The notes: a model not told the origin generated them from the sequence alone. 64,000 nucleotides of DNA from CAVTLG01 sp963802635 (GCA_963802635.1 CAWDJJ010000001.1:1984001-2048000), one strand, 5' to 3'. Shown: positions 19,300 to 27,233, counted from the stretch's first letter. A program made the numbers and translations.

Positions 19300-19326
19300 A
19301 TTTCCAATATTTCCGCTATTTCCGAT
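19300..19326. repeat. Three tandem 9-bp repeats near the left att site
   Basis: ATTTCCAAT, ATTTCCGCT and ATTTCCGAT follow one another without a gap about 80 bp inside the element end. Phased short repeats near att sites are typical of integrase arm sites or excisionase sites. The role is inferred. Confidence 0.5.
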
Positions 19327-19351
19327 ACGGTAAGAAGTGCTTTTACATGAT

Positions 19352-19403
19352 AAAAGTCTAGGACGTATTTTCGTTTAGAGAGTACAGGTCCCAGACTTTT
19401 TTT
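19352..19403 (+). terminator. Intrinsic terminator-like hairpin
   Basis: AAAAGTCTaGGAC pairs with GTCCcAGACTTTT, followed by a run of T residues. It could stop transcription entering the element from the host tRNA promoter. Confidence 0.6.
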
Positions 19404-19436
19404 GTATGCGTTGCTACTTTATCGTGATATGAAAAG

Positions 19437-19477
19437 ACGCCCAACAACGCTTTATAGTGTGTTGTCAGGCGTTTTTA
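19437..19477. terminator. Terminator hairpin, probably bidirectional
   Basis: The composite stem pairs ACGCC with GGCGT and CAACA with TGTTG, with a short bulge, and T/A runs lie on both sides. It sits downstream of the minus-strand 90-aa gene. Confidence 0.55.
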
Positions 19478-19512
19478 TCGTTGTTATGCTCCAGCGGGTT
19501 TGTTCGCTATCT

Positions 19513-19785
19513 CTATTGAGGATTTTCAGGCAAGCGTGTAAGGATTTGAATAAGTAGTGCTGTGTGCTCGTCGATTTTTGTTTCTAGTTGGTTGAGTTTT
19601 TGTTCTACGTGCGCAAGTTGTTTCTTGACATCGTTTATATCTTGTCCTAATTCCTGTGTGATGCCTGTTTGTTCAACGATAAGCCCTTTGACCATAGACA
19701 GCTCGTAGGCGAAATTTTGTAGAATTGGTCGGTATTCTTGCGTTGTTCGCTCTAGGACTGTGAGCCTCTCTTCTGATGTTGGCAT
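19513..19785 (-). CDS. Small coiled-coil protein
   Basis: 90 aa with an ATG start and AAAGGTAG upstream. Nearly the whole chain is a predicted coiled coil (heptads through DINDVKKQLAHVEQKLNQLE and TKIDEHTALLIQIL). No enzyme motif is present. It lies 66 bases downstream of the HTH-GNAT gene on the same strand and may form an operon with it. An oligomerising accessory or regulatory role is possible. I do not recognise a named family. Confidence 0.6.
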   Translation of the reverse strand: MPTSEERLTVLERTTQEYRPILQNFAYELSMVKGLIVEQTGITQELGQDINDVKKQLAHVEQKLNQLETKIDEHTALLIQILTRLPENPQ

Positions 19786-19851
19786 GGAGTCTACCTTTCG
19801 CTAACATATCTGGGTCGTAGACCACTTCTATTATACATTGGTTCGTCGTTT

Positions 19852-20658
19852 TTATCTAGCTTTAGCCTTGTTGGCTTCCTTTAGTGCCTCGCGATATCGC
19901 TTAAAAACAGGAAGATCAGATTTTTCGACATCAAGAACAAATCCTATTTGCTCGTTGTCAATATATCCAAGATCCCTAAAGCCCAGATCACGGCTTAACT
20001 TGATGCCGGAAACAGTTCTTGACTTAGCCCATATTCTACGGATGTCTATTCCCTCTCTTCCGAGGTCTACTATTCTATCGAAAACGCCCATTAGTAACAA
20101 CATGCCGTACATCCTTGATTGTGTTCGATTTACGCCTACTGTCGTTACTGCTATTGTCGAAATGTAGCATTCTAATGGTTCACCTGGCACTATAGGTATC
20201 ATATCTTCGGTTTTTGTTAAACCTCCTTTCTGGTCAAAAATCCGCTCGATAGCATCTTTCCTCATTGCCTGCATTGAAAAGTATCCTACTATCACACCAT
20301 CATGTTTTAGTACATAATCTCCTTTAGAAGAAATTATAAACCATTGCATGCGTTTTTCGAGACTATGTACTATATCTCCGAAGTGTTGCCGTCCTATCTG
20401 CACAGTTGCCTTAATGTCGTTTTCGTTTTGTGCCTGCACGACTTCGATATGGTTACTTGCAGACGCAATTGTGTAAACGTCCATAAACTTTTTCATGTCT
20501 TCTTCAATCCTGCTAACATCCTCCTCTACATAAAGTCCCTGCTTCTTGTTAGGTGGTGTGATTTTGCGTATCTTTCCTGAGTCAACAAGTCTTTTGAATG
20601 TGCTTGTTGACACGTTTAGACGTTTTCTCGCTTCACTTGATGAAAGTAATGAGGTCAT
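19852..20658 (-). CDS. Fused HTH-GNAT regulator (left element)
   Basis: 268 aa from the second ATG, which has GGAGAG at good spacing; another ATG lies five codons upstream. The N-terminal 50 residues form a MerR/excisionase-type HTH (SSEARKRLNVSTSTFKRLVD, then KIRKITPPNKKQGLYVEEDV). The remainder resembles a GNAT acetyltransferase: VLKHDGVIVGYFSMQA for the beta4-alpha3 region and SGIKLSRDLGFRDLGY near the end. A counterpart with the same two-part layout is at 32187. It probably controls element genes through the repeats upstream. Whether the GNAT part binds acetyl-CoA is unknown. Confidence 0.7.
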   Translation of the reverse strand: MTSLLSSSEARKRLNVSTSTFKRLVDSGKIRKITPPNKKQGLYVEEDVSRIEEDMKKFMDVYTIASASNHIEVVQAQNENDIKATVQIGRQHFGDIVHSLEKRMQWFIISSKGDYVLKHDGVIVGYFSMQAMRKDAIERIFDQKGGLTKTEDMIPIVPGEPLECYISTIAVTTVGVNRTQSRMYGMLLLMGVFDRIVDLGREGIDIRRIWAKSRTVSGIKLSRDLGFRDLGYIDNEQIGFVLDVEKSDLPVFKRYREALKEANKAKAR

Positions 20659-20718
20659 AGCTTTTCTCTCCATTCCTTACTTGGTTCTGACAGCCTCTGT
20701 AAATAGTATAAGACATTT

Positions 20719-20818
20719 TTGACATATTGAAAAGGTCCACAATATTAGATTTGTCCAAAAAAGCATTGACATTTTGGAAATATAATGTTACCATATTGAC
20801 ATGTTGGACATGTCCAAC
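20719..20818. promoter_or_regulatory. Operator-like repeats upstream of the HTH-GNAT gene
   Basis: TTGACATNTTG occurs three times (20719-20729, 20766-20776, 20796-20806). The last runs into the 16-bp perfect palindrome GTTGGACATGTCCAAC (20803-20818). They fill the 160-bp gap before the regulator gene and are likely binding sites for it or for another element regulator. Confidence 0.55.
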
Positions 20819-20833
20819 GTATTCGTAGGTATC

Positions 20834-21060
20834 AGAATAGGCGGTACTAAAACCCAGGGTCTAGGGAGCAGACCTTTGCAAGTCTGACCGTCCAGCGGGA
20901 CAAAGGACCCGACGAGGCACCGGAACAACTGAATAGGCGCAAGCCAACCGGCATGGACAACCAGGGAGCCACACCTGAGTAACGCAGTCGCGGACAAAAG
21001 GCACCAACGGGGCGGAGTCCTGTAGAGTATACAGAAAGATCTGGTTTCCACCATGCGGAA
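20834..21060 (+). ncRNA. Candidate conserved noncoding region shared by both elements
   Basis: This GC-rich tract runs divergently from the HTH-GNAT gene and has no credible ORF. It begins AGAATAGGCGGTACT (20834-20848) and has CTGAATAGGCG 95 bases later (20929). The right element has the same first motif (minus strand, 32019-32005) and CTGAATATAGGCGG 96 bases later (31923), again divergent from its HTH-GNAT gene. It could be an RNA or a pair of protein-binding sites. The downstream boundary is a guess. Confidence 0.35.
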
Positions 21061-21352
21061 GCACATTATTGATTGTCAGTGTAGCGCGTGATCATGAGGA
21101 AAGGCATGATACCCATCGTTCTCTTTTCCTGGTACTGCGTGCGGTCTCCCTGGTACCTTCTTCCTTCTGATCCTTGTCTCTCAGATCTCTCATCCTCTCA
21201 CTTGCTCCCTTCTCCTGTCCCTAGAAGGCACTGGGGATACTGCATGCAGCTGCATCTTGGATCGCGGGTTAACCAGTGGCAGTCCTTCACCGGGTGCCAG
21301 TGGCTAGCCTGGAGCAGTTCAGGTGAAAAACCTTGAAAGGAGGTAATGCCTG

Positions 21353-21643
21353 ATGATCTTTCTTATCCTTGTCCTCGCGGTCGCGTTCTTTGCGTTTGTC
21401 GCTTTTTCTGGGTGGACATGTGAACTAGTGAATGAGTCATTTTCCACGCGAATTGTGAAGCGTTTTTCACGGGGGGTTTCGTTGCCGTGCCATTGCCGTA
21501 CCGTTGCCGATACCCCCGTTTTCGTGCTCAGAATTGGTGGACGGTTTCTGTACACCAATCAGCATTTACCTTTTTTGAACACCCATTTTTCACTGCATTT
21601 TTTTACTGTAATTCGGAAGCATTTTTCACGGGGGTTTTTCTGA
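21353..21643 (+). CDS. Possible small hydrophobic protein
   Basis: 96 aa. AAAGGAGG lies eight bases before the ATG, one of the best ribosome sites in the region. The N-terminus is a strong membrane or signal helix (MIFLILVLAVAFFAFVAFSG). The rest runs through the repeated DNA described at 21457 and looks less protein-like, so the true product may be shorter or the gene decayed. No family is recognised. Confidence 0.35.
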   Translation: MIFLILVLAVAFFAFVAFSGWTCELVNESFSTRIVKRFSRGVSLPCHCRTVADTPVFVLRIGGRFLYTNQHLPFLNTHFSLHFFTVIRKHFSRGFF

Positions 21644-21774
21644 GAGTGAGGTCACAGTGAGATGGGAGCGAGACGAGAGAATCCCCTATTTTTGTGCTCA
21701 GAATACTTGTACGCTAGAGGGTACCTTTCGGGTACCCAATGGGTATTTTAATTTTTTTGAACACCCATTTTTTT
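21457..21774. repeat. Imperfect tandem duplication with hairpins
   Basis: Three blocks each occur twice in the same order. GAAGCRTTTTTCACGGGGG is at 21457 and 21616, GTGCTCAGAAT at 21524 and 21694, and TTTTTTGAACACCCATTTTT at 21571 and 21753. The offsets grow from 159 to 182 bp. Between the second and third blocks each copy has a different hairpin (TTGGTG/CACCAA in the first, GGGTACC-tttc-GGGTACCC in the second). The sequence resembles a duplicated regulatory or origin unit. Confidence 0.6.
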
Positions 21775-21937
21775 GAGCATTTTTTGCTGCAAAGAGAAAG
21801 GTGTTTTGTGTCCCTCGCACAAGCATTGATTGACTTTTCACTTAGGTACACAACGCTTATCATATCGCATCAATTTGTACCAAGTCCCTGTAAATTTGAG
21901 CTTGTAGAACGCTCTTTCACTACATCTGACCACATCT

Positions 21938-22106
21938 TGCCAGGTATCGCCTTCTTTGTCCAGATCATCTGGGCACATGGTAGGCGCATACCTGGCAGCA
22001 AAAAGGCCCAACGTGTTGACGCACATTAGGCCCACGAGACCCATTTTGACCCGAACAAGGTTTTGCCAGGTGCTCTTTCACAGCATACCCCTTGCTGGCA
22101 CCTGGC
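21938..22106. promoter_or_regulatory. Four inverted CCAGGT half-sites upstream of the sigma-like gene
   Basis: TGCCAGGT (21938) with ACCTGGCA (21990), and GCCAGGTG (22065) with CACCTGGC (22099), form two inverted pairs. The second pair ends 23 bp before the start of the sigma-like gene. They may be operators or RNA hairpins in its leader. Confidence 0.45.
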
Positions 22107-22129
22107 GCAAGTGCAGAAAGGAGTATGCT

Positions 22130-23332
22130 ATGCATCCATCAACAACTGAAGTTCCTGACGGTGCCTATCTGGATAGCTACCATCAGTACCTTCTCGATAT
22201 TTCCTCTTTTGAGCGAAACACCGACGAGCAAGACACGGCGCTCCTGCAACAGTTGGAGTTCGTAAAATGTGGGGTTCTTTCACGAGAGGTAGGGGAGCAG
22301 GTGGTACAGCGACTTATTGAAGGAAGCCTCTCCCGCGTGATGTGCATTGCTCGTAACTACCATCAGCACCTTCTTGCTGTCAGTGGTGGACGGACAAGCG
22401 TTTCTTTGATGGATCTGATTCAGACAGCAAATGAAGCTCTTGTCACATGTGCATGCCACTGTCTGACCTCAGAGGAAACACCTCTCAACTTTGGAGCCTA
22501 TACCGGCTCAAGCGTGAGTGGCACCTTGAGAACCTACCGTGTCCAAGATTGTACCGTTTCAGTGAGTGTTCACGACTGGCGTAAAGCGGCGCGAGAGGAA
22601 AGATTAGCTGATCTCTACGGGGTGTTGAGTCTGGACGCACTCCCACGGGAAGATCCAGAGACGTTCCTCCTTGTTGAGCAACTGAGCGCTCCTGCACCAA
22701 CGCCCATCTGGCCTGAAAAGCAACACAAGGTTGAGATGTTACTGCAAGGGCTTTCTGAACAAGAACAGCGCATTCTTCACTTGCGCTATGGCCTGGACCG
22801 CGATGATCAGCATGAGCATACCTATGAAGAGATCGCCGATCTCATCGGATCTCACAAGGGAGCCTGTTACCGGATCGAGCAACGTCTACTCCACACGTTG
22901 CGTGAACAGGCTCCGCTTCGCAATTCACCGAACTACTACAGCGCAAGTGAAGCGGCTGCCGTCCTTGGTATTTGTCCTGCGGCGTTGCCAAGTCGGGTCA
23001 AAAAGGGCATTATCCAGCGGTACTATCCGGTTGGATGTGATCATAGCGGCGTGTACAGTAAGGCACAAATTGATGGTCTTGCGGAGTATTGCCAGCAAAT
23101 CACTCGAGACTACTACACCATGCAGGAAGCTATGGCCTGCTTGGGTGTTTCCAATGTGACCATCAAGAATTGGGCACGAGCGGGGAAGCTCACGAGCTAT
23201 CAATTCCCTGAGCAAGGTGATTGCTACGGGCGCTACCTCAAAGCAGAGGTAGACGCATTGGCGCAAGAGAGACAACCAATTCAACTTCATCCAGTGCTCT
23301 CAGGGCCAGAACCAATGTATGCCTACGCCTAA
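22130..23332 (+). CDS. Sigma-70-like protein with two C-terminal HTH domains
   Basis: 400 aa from the ATG at 22130, which has AAAGGAG. Residues 1-180 resemble a divergent sigma region 2 (RLIEGSLSRVMCIARNYHQH, then SVSLMDLIQTANEALVTCA). Residues 200-270 match sigma region 4 (LLQGLSEQEQRILHLRYGL, then YEEIADLIGSHKGACYRIEQ). Two MerR/excisionase-type HTH units follow in tandem (YYSASEAAAVLGICPAALPS and YYTMQEAMACLGVSNVTIKN). The fusion is unusual. It could direct RNA polymerase to element promoters or act as a DNA-binding replication or excision factor. It is carried only by the left element. Confidence 0.7.
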   Translation: MHPSTTEVPDGAYLDSYHQYLLDISSFERNTDEQDTALLQQLEFVKCGVLSREVGEQVVQRLIEGSLSRVMCIARNYHQHLLAVSGGRTSVSLMDLIQTANEALVTCACHCLTSEETPLNFGAYTGSSVSGTLRTYRVQDCTVSVSVHDWRKAAREERLADLYGVLSLDALPREDPETFLLVEQLSAPAPTPIWPEKQHKVEMLLQGLSEQEQRILHLRYGLDRDDQHEHTYEEIADLIGSHKGACYRIEQRLLHTLREQAPLRNSPNYYSASEAAAVLGICPAALPSRVKKGIIQRYYPVGCDHSGVYSKAQIDGLAEYCQQITRDYYTMQEAMACLGVSNVTIKNWARAGKLTSYQFPEQGDCYGRYLKAEVDALAQERQPIQLHPVLSGPEPMYAYA

Positions 23333-23348
23333 TGATCTATCCAGAGGA

Positions 23349-23500
23349 AACGATGTGTTTTGTTGTGCAACGTGCCAGATCGGGCACACATCCGGTCGTG
23401 GCTGGCCTATGAAGGAATGCCAGTACCGGAGCGTGTGACGACTTTCGATGTGTCACAGTACACACCCGATCTGGCACATTGCACAACAAAACACATCGTT
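23349..23500. repeat. 36-bp inverted repeat around an 80-base loop
   Basis: Arms 23349-23384 and 23465-23500 are complementary over 36 positions with one mismatch (AACGATGTGTTTTG... against ...CAAAACACATCGTT). It begins 16 bp after the sigma-like gene. No gene lies inside. It may be a large terminator or attenuator, a miniature transposable element, or a single-strand origin. Confidence 0.7.
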
Positions 23501-23952
23501 TTCCCTCTCTACGAGGTGAACACTCATCAAAAACCAACGGACACAGAAAGTAAATCGTTTCGGTTCACCACGACGGCGCGGGCGGTTCGTGGTTTTACAT
23601 GGTGGGTTCGTACCGCTTTTGTGGTGGAAACATGGGCCATTCCCGCACGATTTCCCCCACTTCTTTTTGTGTTCTTTTTGAGTATCACTCCATTTTCCAT
23701 CAAAACCTCGTAAATCGTTGTGCACGTCCACGAAAGGAATGGAAATGGTTTTGCAGCAAGGTGCACCGTCCAGAAAGGGCGCATGCTGCGAAATGGAGAA
23801 ACAGATGAGAAGATATGTTTCTTTTCGTCGTGTCTCCCCCTCCTGCTGTCTCCTAGACCCGCTACGTCCCGTCGGAGACACCAAACGGGACCGCCATGTG
23901 AGCTACAGGGCAGCAGGCGCGTGAAGAAAATCGGACGCTTGCGCTTGCCCAT

Positions 23953-24056
23953 AGACAGGGCATGGTAGACTGACAAACCCGTCAGCGCGGGATGGACCGA
24001 AACCTGCATTACCCCTGAGCCGCGCTGACGTCCCCCATCGTATCCATGCCCTGTCT
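23953..24056. other. Nested palindromes, candidate replication origin of the left element
   Basis: The outer arms AGACAGGGCATGG (23953-23965) and CCATGCCCTGTCT (24044-24056) enclose the inner arms CGTCAGCGCGG (23980-23990) and CCGCGCTGACG (24020-24030). All pair perfectly. The structure lies 240 bp upstream of the initiator gene, where rolling-circle-type elements keep their origins. A smaller hairpin, GTCCCGT/ACGGGAC, lies just upstream at 23867-23892. Confidence 0.5.
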
Positions 24057-24295
24057 TGGGTCCGATTTTCAGTGCCTGCTGATCCTGACGGATCGTTCTC
24101 TTTTGTCCTGCACGAGCTGGAGCGTTGCACAACGCGTGCAGGTGCAATCATCCCATTTCATCAAGCAAGAGGATGGTCCTCTGTGCGTTGCGCCCTCTGG
24201 TGTGGCAATCCGTGGGACGCAACGCGCTGAACGGGGCCGCAAGTGAACCGCCCCGTTCCATCTACATTTTCGTCTTTTTGAGGAGAAATCATCGT

Positions 24296-25975
24296 ATGAA
24301 CAACGCGTATGCACAAAAAATCGTCAAGCGTATTCGGAGTGCGTGGCCCGATGATGGCTATTGTCCTATCAAGGTAGAGGAACACGACGGGCATGCCTGG
24401 CTCGTGACGTTCGTGCAGGAAGAGACGGGGGAATGCTTCACGGTCCCTCTGGCAAAGCGCAAGCTACGCGAACAGGAGCATGCCCAGGCGTTCCGTCTCC
24501 TCTCTCACCTGGCTTTTCCTGCAAGCGCCCACCCCGTAACAGAAACGGCCCTTTCAGACAAAGAGTGCACGGCTATTCATCAGCTCGTGCGTTCAGCAAC
24601 AGCGGAACTGGTAAACAGCCCCGTCAAGGTCCTAGCGGCGTTTCTTGATACCCTTATCCTCAACGTCTACCCCACGGATGAACAGTCTCAGCGGGTTAAG
24701 CGCAAAGTAGACGACACGCTCCAGACGGAATTAGCACTGCTCAAAGCACAGGCGCAGGACCGAGAAGAGGATATTCCCACACGCTTTTTCTTTGCAGGCG
24801 TCCCGCTCGTGATGACGCGCAAGGGTGCCGATGGCTATCAATGGATACTGCGTAGCTCCAAGATGGCACTTTCTATCAACTGTGGCTCAACGATGGCAAA
24901 CCTCTGTAAAGTCCGTCTCTCTTCAGAATACTTGTGGTCTGTACGAGACGTGACAACAGTCGTCTATCAGGTGCATTGCTTCCTGGCAGAACATTTCGGG
25001 CAAGACATTGATCTGCAAGTCTCGGCCTGTGATCTGGCGGCTGATGTGCTTAACCTGGATCTCACCGATGTGCAGGAGGTCAAGCGTCATTTTGTCTCAC
25101 GGGCACAGTACAAAGAGCAAGATCCCTTAAGTGAGCAAGCATGGTTGGATGGACCGTCCCGCGTCAAGAGTCGCTGGGATCGTTTAACCGGCCTGCCTTT
25201 CGGATCGCGCAACGGGGCCGTATCTGCACTCATCTACGATAAAACCCATGAAATCAAATACCAGTCACCGGAGAAGAAATGGTTTCATGACCTGTGGCGT
25301 CAAGTCAAAGACGAACAAGGCAACCCGCTTTGGGACGGCAAAGCGGCGGTATGGCGCGTAGAAATGCGGTTCAAGCGAGAAGCCTTGAACGAGATGAAAC
25401 AAGAAGGGGTGTTTCATGGCATTGAGAACGCCTATGACCTGGAAGAACGCCTCCCAGGCCTGTGGTCGTATGCGGTCGGACACCGTGGCGGCGGTGTTGA
25501 TGGCCTTCCTGATGGCTGGTTGCGCTACATCGTGCCCACAGAGGATACCAACCGTTCCCGCTGGCCGGTACACCCTGACTGGCTGATCATTCAAGAGGCA
25601 TTCCCATCTCTGCGAGAGGAAGAGCAACCCGAAGAGGAACCCCAAGAAACAGCGGTCGCGGTGTGCAACCCTCCAGCGTGCCAGGAAGAAACACCGGCAA
25701 TCCCGCTGTTACCCTTCATCCGAAAACGCAAGCGCGAAGTCAATATGGATCGCATCATTGATCAAATTGCGGGTTGTATCGTCACGGTCGAGGCGTGGCG
25801 TCCACCGCGTCCAGGATGCACACCGGAGCTACGGAGAACGGTGAGCTATGTCTATCAACGCGTAGAAACCCGCATGGAAGAGAAACAGCGTGACTTTTCC
25901 GCAAGTGTCCGTGATAAGCGAGACCTCTACTCGATTGAACTGGACCCCGACGACGCAGCGGCTGACGTCGCTTGA
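24296..25975 (+). CDS. Rep_trans-like replication initiator (left element)
   Basis: 559 aa from the ATG at 24296, with GAGGAG upstream; the frame is open from 24125. From about residue 100 it is homologous to the protein at 29199-30443. Shared landmarks are LDTLILNVYPTDE, VRLSSEYLWSVRD, QVSACDLAADV, LIYDKTHEIK followed by KKWFHDLW, VWRVEMRFKREALNEM, and YIVPTEDTNRSRWPVHP. The YDK...W-R-E-F-K pattern resembles Rep_trans initiators that nick the plus strand for rolling-circle replication. The first 100 residues have no counterpart in the shorter homologue. A small zinc-ribbon gene and the integrase follow on the same strand. Confidence 0.65.
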   Translation: MNNAYAQKIVKRIRSAWPDDGYCPIKVEEHDGHAWLVTFVQEETGECFTVPLAKRKLREQEHAQAFRLLSHLAFPASAHPVTETALSDKECTAIHQLVRSATAELVNSPVKVLAAFLDTLILNVYPTDEQSQRVKRKVDDTLQTELALLKAQAQDREEDIPTRFFFAGVPLVMTRKGADGYQWILRSSKMALSINCGSTMANLCKVRLSSEYLWSVRDVTTVVYQVHCFLAEHFGQDIDLQVSACDLAADVLNLDLTDVQEVKRHFVSRAQYKEQDPLSEQAWLDGPSRVKSRWDRLTGLPFGSRNGAVSALIYDKTHEIKYQSPEKKWFHDLWRQVKDEQGNPLWDGKAAVWRVEMRFKREALNEMKQEGVFHGIENAYDLEERLPGLWSYAVGHRGGGVDGLPDGWLRYIVPTEDTNRSRWPVHPDWLIIQEAFPSLREEEQPEEEPQETAVAVCNPPACQEETPAIPLLPFIRKRKREVNMDRIIDQIAGCIVTVEAWRPPRPGCTPELRRTVSYVYQRVETRMEEKQRDFSASVRDKRDLYSIELDPDDAAADVA

Positions 25976-26007
25976 GTCATTTCAACGCATTCACAAAGGA
26001 GCAATCT

Positions 26008-26148
26008 ATGGATCTGTTTCGTACGTGGTGCCATCGGTGCCACAAGCTAGCACATTGCCGCTCGGTCAACTGGCGTAACGCACGTGGCGGGATCGAGGTT
26101 CGCCTATTATGTGTGGACTGTCGGCGCGCTATCGGCTATCGTGCCTAA
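26008..26148 (+). CDS. 46-aa zinc-ribbon protein
   Basis: An AAAGGAG site lies just before the ATG. The product has a CxxC pair at the N-terminus (WCHRCHKLAHC) and another near the C-terminus (LLCVDCRRAIGYRA), a minimal zinc ribbon. It lies 32 bp after the initiator stop and 20 bp before the integrase, so the three genes probably form one operon. A role as recombination directionality factor or regulator is possible but unproven. Confidence 0.6.
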   Translation: MDLFRTWCHRCHKLAHCRSVNWRNARGGIEVRLLCVDCRRAIGYRA

Positions 26149-26168
26149 CGATGAGAAGGGGGTGTTCT

Positions 26169-27143
26169 ATGCCTAAGAAAGCAATTCAGCTTAAAGATGC
26201 TATAGAGGGCTATGCGGTTAGGTGTCAGTCAAAAGGTTACTCCAATAGAACACTAGAATGGTATGAGCAGAAGCTACGTAACTTTTGCTCGTACATGGAG
26301 CAACAAAAGGTAAAAGACCTTAAAGCGGTTACTCTGACACATCTACGAGCATTCATTATCTTTGTTCAGGGAATGAAGTCACGTAAAGGAGAGAAGTTAT
26401 CAGACCTAACGGTCAAAGGTTATGTTCAGGTTGTTAAAGGTTTCTTTAGCTGGTGTATGAATGAAGAGTTATTGAAAGCTAACCCTGCGGCAAAGTTGGA
26501 ACGGCCTAAGGTAGGAAGCTATGTTATATCAACTTTTAGCGAAGATCAAGTAAGAGCACTGCTTGCGACATGTGACCTAAAAACTGAACGAGGCTATAGA
26601 GATTATACTATCATGCTTTTGCTCCTGGATACTGGCATGAGGATATCTGAGTTATGCGGTCTACAACTGCAAGACATACATAGGGATTATGTCAGAGTAC
26701 TAGGGAAGGGACGTAAAGAGCGTGAAATAGGCTTGCACCCTGATACAGTGAAACATATTTGGAAGTATGTTCACAAGTTCAGAGACACATCAGACGAGAA
26801 CGAGCAAGGTGTTTTTATCAATAGAGGTGGAGAGCCGTTAACCCGTAGTGGTGTGGCTCAACTCATTTCTAGTGCAGGTGATAAAGCTGGTATCACTGAT
26901 GCGCGTGTGTCTGCTCACACATTCCGTCATACTTTTGCTATTATGTATCTCAAGAATGGTGGAGACGTGTACAAATTGTCTCGTCTTATGGGTCATAGCG
27001 ACATAGCTACAACAGAGGAATATCTGAAAGACTTTAAGAGCCGTGATGCTCGTAAGGACCAAGATGATTTTTCACCTGTAAAGAACCTTCAAGAGTCCAG
27101 AAAGGTAGGGAAAAAGCGTTCAGACTCTTTGTTTAATTCATAG
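26169..27143 (+). CDS. Tyrosine recombinase/integrase (left element)
   Basis: 324 aa from the ATG with GAAGGGGG upstream. The N-terminal SAM-like domain is clear (RTLEWYEQKLRNFCSYMEQQ). The catalytic residues are complete: Arg in LDTGMRISELCGL, Lys in VLGKGRKEREIGL, HxxR in SAHTFRHTFAI, His in LMGHSDIATT and Tyr in EEYLKDF. It lies 243 bp from the rebuilt tRNA-Arg, the expected place for the enzyme acting there. It is closely related to the integrase at 27596-28588, and both share the same ribosome-binding leader. It should cut in the anticodon-loop core. Confidence 0.92.
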   Translation: MPKKAIQLKDAIEGYAVRCQSKGYSNRTLEWYEQKLRNFCSYMEQQKVKDLKAVTLTHLRAFIIFVQGMKSRKGEKLSDLTVKGYVQVVKGFFSWCMNEELLKANPAAKLERPKVGSYVISTFSEDQVRALLATCDLKTERGYRDYTIMLLLLDTGMRISELCGLQLQDIHRDYVRVLGKGRKEREIGLHPDTVKHIWKYVHKFRDTSDENEQGVFINRGGEPLTRSGVAQLISSAGDKAGITDARVSAHTFRHTFAIMYLKNGGDVYKLSRLMGHSDIATTEEYLKDFKSRDARKDQDDFSPVKNLQESRKVGKKRSDSLFNS

Positions 27144-27148
27144 TCAGG

Positions 27149-27175
27149 AGCACAAGTTATTGCGGTGCTGTTTTT
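27149..27175 (+). terminator. Integrase terminator
   Basis: AGCAC (27149-27153) and GTGCT (27165-27169) form a short stem followed by GTTTTT, six bases after the integrase stop. Confidence 0.5.
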
Positions 27176-27233
27176 GCTATGAGACACTTATTGAGCTTGC
27201 GTTATGACTCGGTTTATACATCAGAACACTTTA

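Noticed and set aside
20788..21066. Minus-strand 92-codon frame opposite the shared-motif region
   Set aside because: No ribosome site and no recognisable protein character. The same DNA is better explained by the motif pair conserved between elements.
21088..21336. Plus-strand 82-codon frame before the small hydrophobic gene
   Set aside because: An AGGAAAGG site precedes an internal ATG, but the product is Ser/Pro/Trp-rich with no domain or counterpart, so I could not support it.
21739..22029. Plus-strand 96-codon frame upstream of the sigma-like gene
   Set aside because: No ribosome site, and it runs through repeats and the inverted CCAGGT sites.
23527..24147. Minus-strand open frame of 206 codons in the left element
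   Set aside because: It overlaps the palindromic origin-like DNA, has no ribosome site, an Arg/His/Pro-rich composition without domains, and overlaps other equally long frames.
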